From Verpa conica (Eukaryota; Ascomycota; Pezizomycetes; Pezizales; Morchellaceae): a stretch of 64,000 nt of DNA. Made by a program: the position numbers and the translations under genes. Shown piece after piece: positions 22,754-35,136 of this stretch (positions are counted from its first letter, which is position 1; each line of letters begins with the position of its first letter). The notes beneath the pieces were generated by a model, which had not been told where the DNA came from, searched no databases, and saw only the letters and a list, made by a program, of their open reading frames with translations. The stretch is taken from assembly GCA_033030425.1 (NCBI GenBank), contig JAUFSD010000003.1:2790001-2854000 (forward strand), in the 5' to 3' direction.

Positions 22754-24004
22754 CTACAATAAAAAGGTCCAACTACTCGGAAACACAAACTCTTCTTCGA
22801 AGATCCTTCTAACCTGCTCCAACACAAACCTCTCCACCTTGCCCACATTCTTCAGTACCTGCTTCCCTTTCCCCTTCTCCCCAATCTCACTCTCAACTTT
22901 AATCTCTTTTAGCAGGCTCCCTATTCTCGCGGATGGCACTCCATCCTCCCCCTTCGCAGCCGCTGGGTCTTCATCTAAGAAACAGAAATGGGCCCGTCGT
23001 CGGATGTATGCGAGACAAGCAAGCCCATCGAATTTACACCCGGTCACTACTAATCGGACTGGCAGCGCTACGAAATTAGTTATGGGATATTCGAGCAGGA
23101 GCTCTGCGGTTAGCTCAAGCCTGACATCTCCTGAGTAGCGGACTCGAGAGATGATCTGAGTGTCTTCATCTCGAGGTTCTCGAAGACGCGGCATTATAGA
23201 TGCAGAGGACCTTGGTGGAGCCGAATCCTCAGAGAGAGGAGGTGGGGGGCCAGGTGTAGGGGAAGGTGGGTCAGTAATATTTAGGTTATTGATATTCGGA
23301 GGAACATTGGAGTCTGAATCTGCGGTTGAAGGTGGGGAGGGGAAGGAACCTGTTGATGTTGCTGATCTTGGAGGAAGGTCATCACGGGTGGCTGTAGAGT
23401 ATGTCGGGGATGTAAATGCGGACAGAGTTGAGGTATTGATTCCAGCATTGAAGCCAGAAGATAGCGCTGAGTGGAAGTAATGGAGATTGGAGCTGCTCCC
23501 AGCACGGTTAAAGAGTGGTGTTGATACACCCGTCACTCCGACTCGACCGGGGAATGTATCTGGAATTCCGGGTGAGAATGGACCCCTGAAGCCTGTAATA
23601 GTTCCAGGCCCCCCAGCTCTACTCCCGTCGAGTGAGTACGGTGGTGGCTGAATAATTTGCGCACTTGGTACACTCCTAGAATTATCGTTTCGTCTCTCTC
23701 TTCTTCTTCTCTCTCGCTCTAGCTTTAGTACGTATGCTTGGTCATATTCACCCCCTTCCGAATCAGACTCGCCGTAGTCGTCTTCATCCTCTTCGTAAAA
23801 TTCTGGATACGGATCACAGATTTCCTTTATCTCGATGTCTGGCGGGATAGACCCAAAGGTGAAAGAGTGAACATGGACAGATTTGATGAAGTTTGGGAAT
23901 GGGATGGTTTGAAATTTCGAGTGGACGAAATCCCGGACTCGCTCAGCGTAGCGAGCACCATCAGGACCGGATGTGAGAGTTTCCCAATTGAGGTCTATCG
24001 ACAT
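22754..24004 (-). CDS. MDM12: Mdm12, ERMES subunit with an SMP lipid-transfer domain
   Basis: Mdm12 bridges Mmm1 in the ER and Mdm34 in the mitochondrial outer membrane and moves phospholipids between the two. The 416-residue protein is encoded by one exon. It begins MSIDLNWETL, the family start, followed by VHSFTFGSIPPDIEIKEICDPYPEFYEED, the first half of the SMP domain. A 180-residue low-complexity S/P/G insert then separates it from the second half (VRYSGDVRLELTAELLLEYP, FVALPVRLVVTG, AHFCFL), ending FVFPSSWTFLL. The long disordered insert is common in Pezizomycotina. The gene is divergent from RPC34 across 723 bp. Confidence 0.95.
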   Translation of the reverse strand: MSIDLNWETLTSGPDGARYAERVRDFVHSKFQTIPFPNFIKSVHVHSFTFGSIPPDIEIKEICDPYPEFYEEDEDDYGESDSEGGEYDQAYVLKLERERRRRERRNDNSRSVPSAQIIQPPPYSLDGSRAGGPGTITGFRGPFSPGIPDTFPGRVGVTGVSTPLFNRAGSSSNLHYFHSALSSGFNAGINTSTLSAFTSPTYSTATRDDLPPRSATSTGSFPSPPSTADSDSNVPPNINNLNITDPPSPTPGPPPPLSEDSAPPRSSASIMPRLREPRDEDTQIISRVRYSGDVRLELTAELLLEYPITNFVALPVRLVVTGCKFDGLACLAYIRRRAHFCFLDEDPAAAKGEDGVPSARIGSLLKEIKVESEIGEKGKGKQVLKNVGKVERFVLEQVRRIFEEEFVFPSSWTFLL

Positions 24005-24727
24005 GAGAGGCTTTTGTTTTTGAATATATCTGGGGAAGGGTGGAGTCCTGAGGTTGGGTATTTTGGGAGAGTGGAGGGTTTGTTGGCTTAAACTTCATGC
24101 GGCTGTTTTTGTAATGCTTGGCTGCGGATCATGTAGCTACATGTGAAACCTCTACATAAGGTATCGCTCAGTTTGCTGCTCTTTGACTTGGAATAGGTCC
24201 TGTTTAATATACTAGAATGAGCCAAGATATTGAAAGGAGAAAGCTCTGGTTACCGTACAAGGTTCACTATCGGAAATATGTATATATATACTTAGGTAGA
24301 GGAGAGATTTAGGGTTATTTCTGTAGGGGTGGTTCTGATTTTTCGGGAGGCACGTATACTACATGTAGTATTTTCTATAATAGTAACTAATATTTTACGA
24401 GAATTGTAGCTAAGCTAGCCTCGAAGTTTTATTGATAAAAAGGAGAGAGATGATTATTTTGGGATTTTATCACTAGATGCGCCTTGTATGGGACCCTTTT
24501 CTCCGTCACTAGAACCTAGATATGTTTCTTTAGGGCCTTTATTGTTACATAGCTAAGGTTCGACTCTCACACCGTAAGTTACCCGGCTTACCGAGAACAA
24601 ATATTTGAGACTTGGCGTTTCTTCTTCCTGCGTCACAATCATAAATCCAAATTCTACCTTGACTCTAGCTTTCCCTCACTACCTCACAGCTCCTGCACTC
24701 CGGCTTCACGCAAGCACTACCGCCATT
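24005..24727. promoter_or_regulatory. Divergent spacer between MDM12 and RPC34
   Basis: It must carry both promoters. A stretch GGTTCGACTCTC near 24567 resembles a Pol III B box, but no tRNA folds around it. TATATATAT runs lie near 24275. Confidence 0.45.
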
Positions 24728-25932
24728 ATGGCTCAAGTCCCTCAAGCAACTATCGATGTTCTCGCTGCCTCAGTCTACGAACAATGTCTCCAAGCACCGA
24801 CTGGGTTCTTGTTCTCCATCTCGGAGCTGCAGGAGATGGTCCCTGGCAAAAACAACCTTGAAGTAACACAGCGTGTTCTCAACGAACTATTACGGACGAG
24901 ATCCTTGAGCGCGTTGACGCAGGGGAACCAGACCGTGTTTAAGGCAGCAGCGAGAGATTATGCGGATAAGTATGTTGCCTATGGTGTGGTTGAGTCAGAA
25001 ATGTATATGCTGATTTTTATGAATTAAAGGGTTAAGAATATGTCAGGCGATGAAGAGATTCTATATGGATACATTCAAGAAGCGGCAAGGGAGGGCATCT
25101 GGACGAAGACTCTCAAGGCGAAGACGAATATGCATACTACAACTATGAACAAAGCCTTGAAGGGCCTGGAGGGGAAGCGATTTGTTAAGGCTATTAAATC
25201 TGTCAAGGTAAGCCTTGCGTGAACTGTAAAGCTTGTATGGTGGGGGTCATACATGGCATTATTCTACCTCATTTAGCAATAGTGAGTATTTTGGGTAGTT
25301 ATCATTGAAAAGCAAGACATTCTTGTCTTGAGACTCCACACGAGTTTTTGTTTCAATTCTTAAGTATGTTACGCCTGATAGAACTGGGGTACTACACTTT
25401 AGGACATATAAGGAATTTGTCTAAGCTAATATTCTCTACATAGTATCCGGCTCGTAAAATCTATATGCTCTACGAACTTACCCCTTCCATCGATGTAACT
25501 GGTGGGCCCTGGTTCACCGATGCAGAGCTTGATAATGAGTTCATTAACGAGCTACTCACTGCCATAACAAAGTTCATAACCTCTAAATCATTCCCTCGAA
25601 TTGTACGTGGGTCTGCAGTTGCTTCTTTCCCACCAGGGTACACGGGGTATCCATCACAAAACGAGATATATCGATGGGTTAAGAGTAGCAACCTCACTGA
25701 GGTAGACTTAGCAGAAGCGGATATTAGAAATCTATTGGATGTACTCGTATATGATGGGAAAGTTGAGAGGGTTGTTGGTGGAACGGCGTATAGAGCAGTT
25801 AGGAAACCAGATAGTGTTAATGGGTTTACTGAGAGTCCATGTGGCAGGTGCCCGGTTTTCAGTCTCTGTAAAGAGGGAGGTCCGGTGAGTGCAAGTAATT
25901 GTGTGTACTTTGAAGATTGGTTGAGCTTTTGA
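24728..25932 (+). CDS. RPC34: RNA polymerase III subunit Rpc34 (RPC6/POLR3F)
   Basis: Rpc34 belongs to the Rpc82-Rpc34-Rpc31 subcomplex that opens promoters and contacts TFIIIB. Exons 24728-24969, 25030-25207 and 25444-25932 give 302 residues. Tandem winged helices occupy the N-terminal half (SGDEEILYGYIQEAAREGIWTKTLK, KALKGLEGKRFVKAIKSVK). Next come YPARKIYMLYEL, the GGPWFTDAELD motif and a third winged helix (YPSQNEIYRWV). The C-terminal cysteines in CGRCPVFSLC and a later NC match the iron-sulfur site of POLR3F homologues. The second intron (25208-25443, 236 nt) is the longest I inferred in the window. Length is normal for the family. Confidence 0.95.
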
Positions 25933-27084
25933 CTGGTTATTATTGAGTTTGCATGTGACTGCGTTTTGGCGAAATCTTTTTCCTTGGGGGCCAAATGTTT
26001 TATCCTTTTACGGGTTATGATAATCTTACCCTGTAAATATTTATCTTTACTTTTCTGGGGTCTCTCTCGCTTGGTGAAATATAATATAAATAAAATTTCT
26101 GGTAAAAAAAAATTATAAACCTTATATGTAGGCGGGGTTTTCGATATACTTCCTGGTACTGCTCTGTTATGTTTAGGTTTAGGCCAGCTACATGTAGTTA
26201 TTCACCATTTCGGTTCTTTACAGAAAGCGATAATTTCAGCGATAAGTTGTATATAATCTTCACAAACAGAGAGTTATTTTTTACAGCTATTTATAATTAC
26301 ACTTCACCTATAAGGCCAGCTATATCTATATCTAGTAAATTCTATACTTAGTATATATATAAATTTTTGATTACCATAACGGCATTTATGGTCCGATAAG
26401 CAACGAGGATCCTATCTCTGATCTGGTATGCTAATCAAAGGCTAAAAAATGATATTTAGTCCTCAACGCCTTCTTCCTAGAAAGTCTTACTGAAATAGCC
26501 CTAGAAATCAATTGACTTATTTAGAAAGTTCAATAGTGACACCGCGAGCTTGTGTGAGTATAAGTTATGATTAAGGCAATCCACGCTGCACTCTCTGAAT
26601 GCAATACTCACTCTAGATATAGGATCAGATTCTTTTATAAGGGTAGACACAAGCCATTATTTCTGGGTCTTGCTAAAGGCTGATAAACTATCAAGGGTTG
26701 ATGCTGTAAAGTAACAATTAATGTGGTCTATGGGGCCGCTCGAGGCCCCGAGGCGCTATTCATTGTATAAAACACTGGAAATTAACAATAAGTAATCTAG
26801 TGAATTTTATGGCGAGTTACCTGACTGTAAATATTTATAAAACACTCGGACTAAATAATATTAAGGCTGGAAAAAGATTCTAGATTATGGTAGATCTTAT
26901 TGTACATTTAAGGTCGCTCTAGTGATCTCCGCTTCATAGTGCTATAATAAAGAAAAACTAATGTGTATGATACTTTGTAACTGAAAATCCCTTAGAAATA
27001 GCTAAATTATATGCCTTATATTTACTTCTGATATTCGTGAATTAATGATGCCTAAAACGGGATGTTTCAACCCTACTGGACAGT
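25933..27084. other. AT-rich spacer downstream of RPC34
   Basis: No gene recognised. It contains the 3-prime regions of RPC34 and of the facing HNH-like gene, with TATATA tracts around 26310-26370. Confidence 0.45.
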
Positions 27085-28279
27085 CTAATTCTCGATACTA
27101 GCACTGACGATAGCATCCTCATCCCTATTCTGACTCTCGATATCGTTGACAATGCAATCATCGTAGTCAATGTTAAAGACTAGTTGGTCGTAGATCCTTG
27201 ACTCGATAGACATTGTGATCCTGACGAGGAGAATACGTACCCAGAGTAGTCCCGGATCTGGAAGCGGATATTCCACTGGATCATTGGTCTTAAAAGTGAT
27301 GATATCACCCTCGTTAAGTGTATGATATTCGACATTGAAATCGTCAGTAATGTAGGGGGGTATACGAAAGTTATGTTGCTTTTTATTAGGCTTATGGGCC
27401 CAGCGGAACTCAACATCATATTGAGTCGGACTGTAAGTTTTGAGAAGAGGGAGAAGATAGAATTCAAACGCATCAAATGCCTTGCGACAAGTAGAAGACA
27501 TAAAAATGGTATTGGTGAATGCACTACTATGAATATTGTCGCTATCAGGTCTCGTGCAAGCAGCTCTAATTTTTCTAACAGTTGTCGGGGTCCAGAAGAA
27601 GAGAAGCAGATCCCAGAATCCCTCCTTTCTTGGGTTATATTTGTATTTGCCAAAGTCATAAGGTAGGATGTTGGCACGCTGTAGGCTCGCAGCGGGTCCA
27701 TGGTTTCCGGTGACTTCGCAGATTGGCCCAAGTCGAGAAGAAGCTCGGGCTCCAAGGTCCGGCTGCTTATAGATTTTTTTATTTCCAGACTTGAGGTCTA
27801 TACAGAAAGGAGAAGTATGAATGAATGAATGAATTTATCATTTAAGTACATCAGAAAGGAGAAGTGTTAGCAAGGCTAAAAGTAAAAACTATTTGAATTC
27901 TCTTGCTATAAGTACCCAAGGAAGCTTCATCCTCAAATGTGCGTAGAAATTTCATCCCACCAACAAATGACTCAAGGAAGCCTTGGGCAGAAGGCTGTGC
28001 AGGCGCTGTCCCCGGAAGGCTGTATTTATTATCCACGTAATAGTGAAAATTCGTAGTATCAGACCTCTGATGAAGTTTAAGAATAAGTCTAGCCATGTAC
28101 CCAGTATCTGGAATTCCTTCGGTGGTAAGGGTAGCGTTAAGTATTTGATCACGGAGCTCAGGATCCAGAGCTGGCTCTTTTATGAAGAGCTTGCGTGCTT
28201 CCCCTAAGGCCCTAATATCATGGGTATCGGCAGTGATGCACTCATCAAAATCTCTGGAGCTACTGAGATATGTTCCCAT
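27085..28279 (-). CDS. HNH-nuclease-like domain protein, catalytic histidines apparently lost
   Basis: Exons 28279-27916 and 27797-27085, joined across a 118-nt intron (GTACTT...TATAG), give 358 residues. The fold becomes visible only after splicing. From about residue 148 it reads CEVTG, then SLQRANILPYDF, FWDLLLFFW and NTIFMSSTCRKAFDAFEFYLLP, and later VEYPLPDPGLL. This order matches the large fungal family annotated as HNH nuclease domain proteins (C-x-x-TG; A-H-I-x-P; FW-x-L; N-x-x-x-L....H....F-x-L-x-P). Where that family has AHI and a later His, this protein shows Asn164 and Arg226, so it may be inactive. That comparison rests on remembered consensus. The intron holds a duplicated pyrimidine tract and (AATG)n. 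It lies isolated in AT-rich DNA, typical of lineage-specific genes. Confidence 0.65.
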
Positions 28280-29741
28280 GACATAATTTATGGCTGGGGT
28301 TTTGGTTGTAGGCTGTTTTGTGCTTGTAAGTTATTTTTACTTTTCAAAATCTGTGCTACTAGGATTTTTTGTACTTGTTGGAAGTCTTATACTCGTTGGA
28401 TGTTTCGTGCTTGCGGGATGCTTTGTGGGGGAGGATGTGTGGTCTTGGAGGGTCTAGGAATTTCCCCCTTTTTCACAAGTTTTCAATTCTATGTAATCAC
28501 GACGCTTTAGAATAATAGGGGTCATTTAAGTCACTCAGGAGGTGCAGCCACAATGAGCTTTCTTAATAGTACCTAATCTTTAAGAACTACATACATGTAG
28601 GAGCTGATAAGCGAGAACTTAATTTATGTATCTTCTGTTAGTGGTTCTGAAGCTTTATATATGGTGCGCTTGGTCTTAAAAGTGTACCGATATTTTAGGC
28701 CGATATTACAACGCCAATAATAGGTAAAATTTCCCAGGAAAACTCGGGAAGTTTTTTGATGTAGTATTAAAGGTCTCCAAGTTTTTTTAGACCACTGAGG
28801 GCTATGGTTGTTGTGGAATAAAGACTCACTTTTGGGTGTGAAAAGTGCCATTTGGAACCATTCTCTATTATACATGGTATGTGACTAGATATACCTAAGG
28901 TGACTATTCAAACATTATGCATTAAAGAGGTGTTTTATATATTAGAAATACTTCAGTGCTTAAAATATAGCATTAGGAGAACTTTGACAGTGATATAAAA
29001 ACATTAATATTTTTAAGAGAGAAGCAGTTAGTAGAATTTGTATATTTAGGCATACTTTGGCACACTAGGGCATATTAGGGGTGTTCCACATCCCAATTTG
29101 GCTGGTACGCCTTTAAGGCCGTGCGCACCATATAATGAATAATCAATCTACTTATATATATGCAGGTTTATCCCACCTTTTTCTCACGTACTAGATTCTA
29201 CTTATTTCGCGACCCAGCCCTCGGAACAACTGTGGTATTTTACAAATGCGTTTTATTTAGTTCACGTCTGGCTTCTATAAAAACATGAAAGCTCGTCTAG
29301 GAGTAGATTTTCTATTTTATTTCGTATCTCTAAACCCTTAGTATTGTTTCCAACTATCGAGTAATTATATATAATGATTTCACGGGCACACATGTAATCA
29401 ATGTCAACTCAACCCCCAATAGCCTGCGTATGCGTATGCGTATGGATATATCTAATATGCCACTGAATAGAAAATAGAAATATGTCAAGGAGCAGATGAA
29501 TTAAGTAATACAGTGTTTAGCACGTACTAGAGAGGCCGAAAGGTGTATTGGTTATATGATTTATTTTTGGTGGCGATTCTGTTCCTCCCACCAAAGATAA
29601 CCACGTGACCAATATACTTCCCGGCATTTCTAGTAGTTTTTTGAGACACTCTAGCTCTTGTTGGCGGAGATTGTATAGAAAGCAATATTGTATATATTTA
29701 CAACATGAAACCTAGTAGGGTAGCCTCTAGTTGGGGGAAAA
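28280..29741. other. AT-rich spacer upstream of the HNH-like gene
   Basis: No gene recognised. The promoter of the HNH-like gene should lie just right of 28280. A short tandem repeat of TGCGTA occurs at about 29425-29443. Confidence 0.45.
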
Positions 29742-32700
29742 TTACAATACCAAATACTTCTCTGTAACAATTTTCGCCAGTCCCGGGTTCCCACTAGTAA
29801 CATATATCATCTGTAAATTATACGCCGCCTCCCATTTCATATCCCCATCAAGAGGATTTCCTGCTTTCTCTTGTTCATCTGATACCTTTAGTACACGTTC
29901 GTAGTAGGGTATTGCGAGATGGGTTAATCCTAGGCATGTCAGTTACAGAAGCGCAAAGAGCTAGCGGTAGGGAATTACCGATGTGATGGAAGGCCCTCCC
30001 AATATTATACTCTGATTCCTGCCTCTCATCCCACCTTATATTCTCCTCCACGGACTGCCCATCTCCCTGATCGTGTTCTTCCTGGCCTATCTCCATCGCA
30101 TTCACACCCACTTGTCCTTCTACTCGCTCCTTATCTTTCCCCTTCTCATCTCCCTTCCTCTTTCCACCAGTCCTTAGATCATAATATTCAAATAGAAAAG
30201 TCATCCCTTGTAACGCTTGCATATGTCTATTCTCACTCTGCCTCTGCATACTTCGGTGTAGGTATGCAAGCCCGATACAAAACGTAATCATCGGATTATT
30301 CGGTAATACGCTGAAAGCCCTAGTGTAGTAATTTAATGCGGAGATATAACTTCTTCCAGATGCGAGGATATGTCCATAGAGCATAAGCAGCCCCACATCT
30401 ACATCTTTAGGGACATACTTATTCCCCTCATCGTCAACCGCAGTTAATGTCGCTGCACCTACTCGATTCTTTCCTGTGATTGCCTGGTCCATAGCCTTGA
30501 TTTGACGGAGTAGGTATTTTTGGTTAGCGTTATTATGGAAAACCTCAAGCCCATTTTTAGAGGCTGTGATAGATGCGGTAAAGAGAGAGTATGTTTCTGT
30601 CGTGAATTGAAAGCTCGTCATAAACCAACGGCAGATAGTAGAACAGGACTCAGAGTCTCCGACCATGATTGCACAGGCAAGCCATGTTATCCAGATTGTA
30701 AACGTGCGACGCTTATCTTGGAAGAAGACATTGGCCTCTTTTGCGGCGTTGCAGACATCATATGCATCTTGGAAATTGTCATGCTTAGCAAGGTATATGG
30801 CGTATTGCATAAAGATATAAAGCCAAGTATCAAAATCCAATCCACGAAACTTTGTAAGATGCTCGGGCGTTGCAATCTCCTCATCCTGGAAAGCTATAAT
30901 CTCATTAGAATCATTGGCTCGCAAAAATGGGGGATACACATACTCAAGCTCTCCTGCAACCGACTCTGCATCTTCTCAATTTGCACAACCTGGCCCTGCG
31001 CCACCGCTCTCCTCTGTGCAGTTGTCATAAACCCCTTAAACTTCAAGTTCCTATCCTGTGGATACAGCGCTCTTGTATTTCTAAAATCATCAACCAAGTC
31101 TCCTGCAGTATCTAACCACTCCTTAACCGCATGCTGATCCCCCTCCTCAACAGCCTGCTTTAAAAACTCAAGTTTCTTGAACTTTACAGTTGTCTGTTCT
31201 GTCTTTTTCGCATCCATCTCTGCTCTCTCCGTCTCTGTCAACATTCCCAGCCTCTTCTTCTTTGCCCGTTCCCGTACCGGTTGATTTGGGAAAAAAGCCA
31301 TTGGCTCTCCATTTCCTGGTTCTTCTTCTACACTCTCTGGCACACCCCCTGCTGCTATCTCTTTGCGAGCTTTCTCTGCGGCGTCTTTTTCGCGGCGAAT
31401 ACGGATTATCTCGTTGACGAGTTCGAGAGCCTCAGCTTTGCGGTTAGTGACTTCGTAGATTCCAGCGAGTTGCATCATGGCTTCTTCGTCGGTGGGGTAT
31501 GCTTCTAGTACGGTCATGTAAGAATCTTCTGCGTCTTCGATGTTGTCAAGGCCACGGTAGCATTCTGCCATATTAAACCAGAGCTTTCGATCAAGGTATT
31601 CGGCGGCTTCAACAACGACACTGTAGTAGGTTATTGCATCTTCATAGGCGTGACATTCAAAGAGTGCGTCGCCAACTTCTTGGAATAAGTCATTGTAGTT
31701 TAAGGTATTACTGCTTTGGAGATGGTGGAAGTGAGCCTGTTAAATAGGTGTCAGAGGTTCAGTTCACGGTGGAGAAGGGAACAAGAAGAGATATGAGTTT
31801 ATATTGAAATGCACGTACTATAGCTTCATCTTTATTTCCAATTCGTAACCGACATAATCCTAGTTTTACTCGTAGCTCTAGTGGGAGAGTATAGCTCTCC
31901 TTCGGGAACCTTTCTGGCTCGAATTCTCGCACTAGGCATCTCCGTGGCCGATCATCCTCATCCCACTCTCTATCGTCTCCATTGATCTGATCCCAATATG
32001 TTTCAACTGCACGCCCATACAACCACCTCCCTAAGCTCTTGATAGTCTGAATAGCCTTTGCCCACTCTTTCTCCATGCAGTATAACTCCGCGAAAATATT
32101 CAACTCCGACCACCCAAACCCCATGTCGGGGTTCCCAGTACTTTTAAAGAACTCCACACTACGGGTATAGTAATCAATTGCCTCCGGTATCTTCCCAAGT
32201 TCAATATATAATCCCGCAAGTTCCTTCAGCACAGTCATATCATTAGGAAGTAGCCGATTCAACATCACAAACCCCTCTGCAGCCTTAGATATCTGGCCAG
32301 AATCCTTCAGCAGTAGCGACCGGTCATAAATTGCATCAATATTATCAGGATTAGCCCTAATTGCTCTATTATAGCAGTAGATAGCCTGATCCCTATAACT
32401 CTGCTTATCAGGCCCATATTGATCTAAGCTCATCTTAGCACACATCAGCCACAACTCCCAATCCTTTGGTCGTGCATGAGCGGCCGTTAACCAGGCGAGA
32501 AGACATTTATTCTTTTCCCCCTTCTCATTGAAGATTTCACCGAGAATCTTCCACGCCGCGTATACACCCGGCTCGATCTGAATGATCTGCTTCACCGCTT
32601 TGAGCGCCTCGTCGAGTTTCCGGAATGCAAATCCATGGTTAGCTTGTCCTAGTAATGAGCGGACTTCGAATGAGTAGTTTTCTTCGCCGACTGCACGACG

Positions 32701-33106
32701 CCCACCTCCTCGGTGCCCAAGACGGCCTTTGCGGAAGCCTTGTGCAGCCTTTAGGTCGTGATGGAAGTCTTCCATTTCGTTGTTGAAGAGGTCCATGGAG
32801 AGGTCTTCCTCTTCCTCGTCTTCTTCGGTTCCTTCATCCTCTGAGGGGTCGAATGGGGGGTCATCGGGGTAGGAATTAGAAGGCCCAGGAGAGAGGCGAT
32901 CTGAGCCGGAGTAGTCTGGGTCTTCGTCTGGGTCATCTTCGTCACCGAAGAAGCCATCTCTAGTAAAGTATTAGTGAGTAGGTCAATTGTAGCAAGATTG
33001 GGGATATTTACTGTTCGGTACCATCTTCGAACTCCCCTTCATCATAGTCTTCCTCTTCTTCATCGCTATACTCGTCTCCCTGCGGCCGTCGACTTATTGG
33101 TGCCAT
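29742..33106 (-). CDS. TFC4: TFIIIC subunit Tfc4 (tau131/TFIIIC102), TPR protein
   Basis: Tfc4 is the TFIIIC subunit that recruits TFIIIB (Brf1, Bdp1) upstream of Pol III genes. Exons 33106-33012, 32959-31819, 31736-30944, 30893-29979 and 29929-29742 give 1043 residues. An acidic N-terminus precedes two TPR arrays. The first holds GQANHGFAFRKLDEALK, YAAWKILGEIFNEKG, AIYCYNRAIRANPDN and LAGLYIELGKIPEAIDYY. The second, after a basic linker (RERAKKKRLGMLTETE), ends with SEYNIGRAFHHIGLTHLAI. The 50-nt intron 30894-30943 (donor GTATGT, branch CTAAT) resolves an apparent frame change at LQESL/TFQDEE, and a 49-nt intron restores the conserved C-terminus (IPYYERVLKV, AAYNLQMIY). The gene is divergent from MAK16. 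Confidence 0.92.
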
Positions 33107-33313
33107 TGTTTAATTCAGCACTGTTGTGCCAGAATGACCCAAGATGGTGTGGTGGGGCATTTAACATTTTCAGCCTCATGTCTGGGCATCTTTACCCGGC
33201 CTTCAGCTGCAGCGAAATCTTGGCAGCGCACCCAAATTTTCTCTCCCACTAAAACATTTGGCGAACTTGTGTCAACCCCAACTCTCACTGCTGGGCATCA
33301 CGGGTCTCCAACA
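33107..33313. promoter_or_regulatory. Bidirectional spacer between TFC4 and MAK16
   Basis: 207 bp serve two divergent growth-related genes, one for Pol III transcription and one for 60S ribosome assembly. No PAC or RRPE box is clear; an AAATTTTC tract near 33235 is the closest match. Confidence 0.5.
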
Positions 33314-34500
33314 ATGGCTTCAGATGAGATTGTCTGGCAAGTTATCAATCAGCAGTTTTGTGCCTTCAAGTTAAAGTGAGCTTCCTTCAATAGTTCCTAA
33401 ACTCCAATTCCTTCAAGTCACAATACTGACTCTAGTGCAGAACCACAAAGGGCCAAAACTTCTGTAGGAATGAATACAATGTCCGCTACATTCACCATCA
33501 CCTAGATTCGTTATAATTGACTTTAAACTAACTCTTTTAGGTCACCGGTCTCTGTAACCGACAATCATGTCCTCTCGCGAACTCCCGGTACGCTACTATC
33601 CGTAGCGACAATGGCGTCCTTTACCTCTATATGAAGACCATCGAGCGAGCTCATATGCCTTCAAAACTATGGGAACGGATCAAGCTCTCACAAAATTACA
33701 CTACCGCACTTTCCCAGATTGACGAGCGCTTAATCTACTGGCCTAAATTCCTGTTACATAAATGCAAGCAACGTCTCACAAGGCTTACACAAGTTGCAAT
33801 TACATCACGGCGCCTTGCAAGAGAGGATGAAAGACTAGGCGAGAAACTTGTCGGGGTTAAGCCAAAGATTAAAAGGCGTGAGGCAACCAGGGAACGTAAA
33901 GCATTGGGGGCGGCGAAGCTAGAGAGAGCGATTGAGAAGGAGCTTGTGGAACGGCTTAGGAGTGGTGCGTATGGTGATAAACCACTGAACGTAGAGGAGA
34001 ATATTTGGAAGAAGGTACTCCGGGGTCTCGAGAAGGAGGGTGCGGCGGAAAGAGATGTGGACCATGATGTCGATGAGGACGAGGAGGAGGAGGAAGATGA
34101 AGATGAATTGGAGGATGAGGAGGGAGTTGATGAGGTTGAGTATGTTTCAGGAGATGAAGACCTAGAGGAAGAGGAGCTTGGAGATCTTGAGGACTGGCTT
34201 GAAGGGAGTGGTGCAAGTGATTTTGATGAGGATGATGAGGATACTGATAGTGAGGATGATAGTGATGATACTGAAGATGAAGAGGAGGATCCAAAAGATA
34301 AGAAGAAGATAATACCGGTAAAGAAGGCACCTATCGATGAGAAGAAACGGAAGAGAGGTCAAGCTCCCCAAAAGCCAAGAAAACGTAAGATCTCCTCATA
34401 CCCGACTGAAAGCTTTATTTTAACATATAAAATAGGCGGAGCACATATCGAAATCGAGTACGAAAATAATCTCCCTCGGGAACTCGAATTGGCTTCCTAG
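33314..34500 (+). CDS. MAK16: Mak16, 60S ribosome biogenesis factor
   Basis: Mak16 is a nucleolar pre-60S assembly factor that acts early with Rpf1. Exons 33314-33375, 33441-33480 and 33541-34500 give 353 residues. The N-terminus [19 protein letters not shown] and the spliced segment [26 protein letters not shown], with its four cysteines, are hallmark Mak16 sequence; the first two introns fall within it. [20 protein letters not shown] and the [14 protein letters not shown] block follow. A long Asp/Glu-rich tract (about residues 195-290) and a basic segment precede the conserved end HIEIEYENN. The length is usual for fungi. Confidence 0.96.
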
Positions 34501-35136
34501 AATTAAATTTCTTCATATTCAAAACATCAGTTTCTACATGTTTGTGTGAAGCTTCGTTAGCAATAAATCCTATAGGGCATCAGGGGGTTCCTTCTTCTAC
34601 TGTAAATTACATAATAAAATAAAAGCAAGACTATTTTTTCTAGGATAGTCACGAGTAGTTTGGTTATCTTTGAGGCACGAGACACTGCCGAGGGTTAAAG
34701 TCTTATGTTAGATTCAACTTCAGGGCATAAGGCGGTAGAATTCAGCTACCCGCACAAAGGTTGGTCATATATATAAACTCAAACCAGTTCTGTGGGTTTT
34801 TTTTCGCATTGGCTTTGTGAAGTATCCCGTAGGGGTACATGAGTAGATTTTTTTTTTATACTGGAGGTGAGAACATAAAGACATTATCTCAACGGATACA
34901 CAATTTAGATTTTAAAAGAACTCGGCGAGGAATTATACTGTTAATAAAATGCGTACTGGGGGATCGTAGACACATAACCCGTCAATTCTTAACGTCACAG
35001 TTCTACTCCCCCACCTCCTACTTTTGCCCGTAATCACAATCACTCCAGATATCTCACCATTATTTTTTAGTCACTGCGGAGATTTAATCAACACAAATCA
35101 CTCTATTAAATCCATCAATTTCCATCAATACTAAAG
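34501..35136. other. Spacer between MAK16 and the RRM gene
   Basis: It holds the MAK16 3-prime region and the promoter of the next gene, with T-runs near 34797 and 34848. Nothing else is seen. Confidence 0.5.

Noticed and set aside
24520..24600. B-box-like GGTTCGACTCTC upstream of RPC34
   Set aside because: The T stem cannot pair and there is no A box or cloverleaf; taken as chance.
30520..31137. 205-codon frame antisense to TFC4
   Set aside because: Overlaps TPR-coding exons with clear family motifs; no independent signal.
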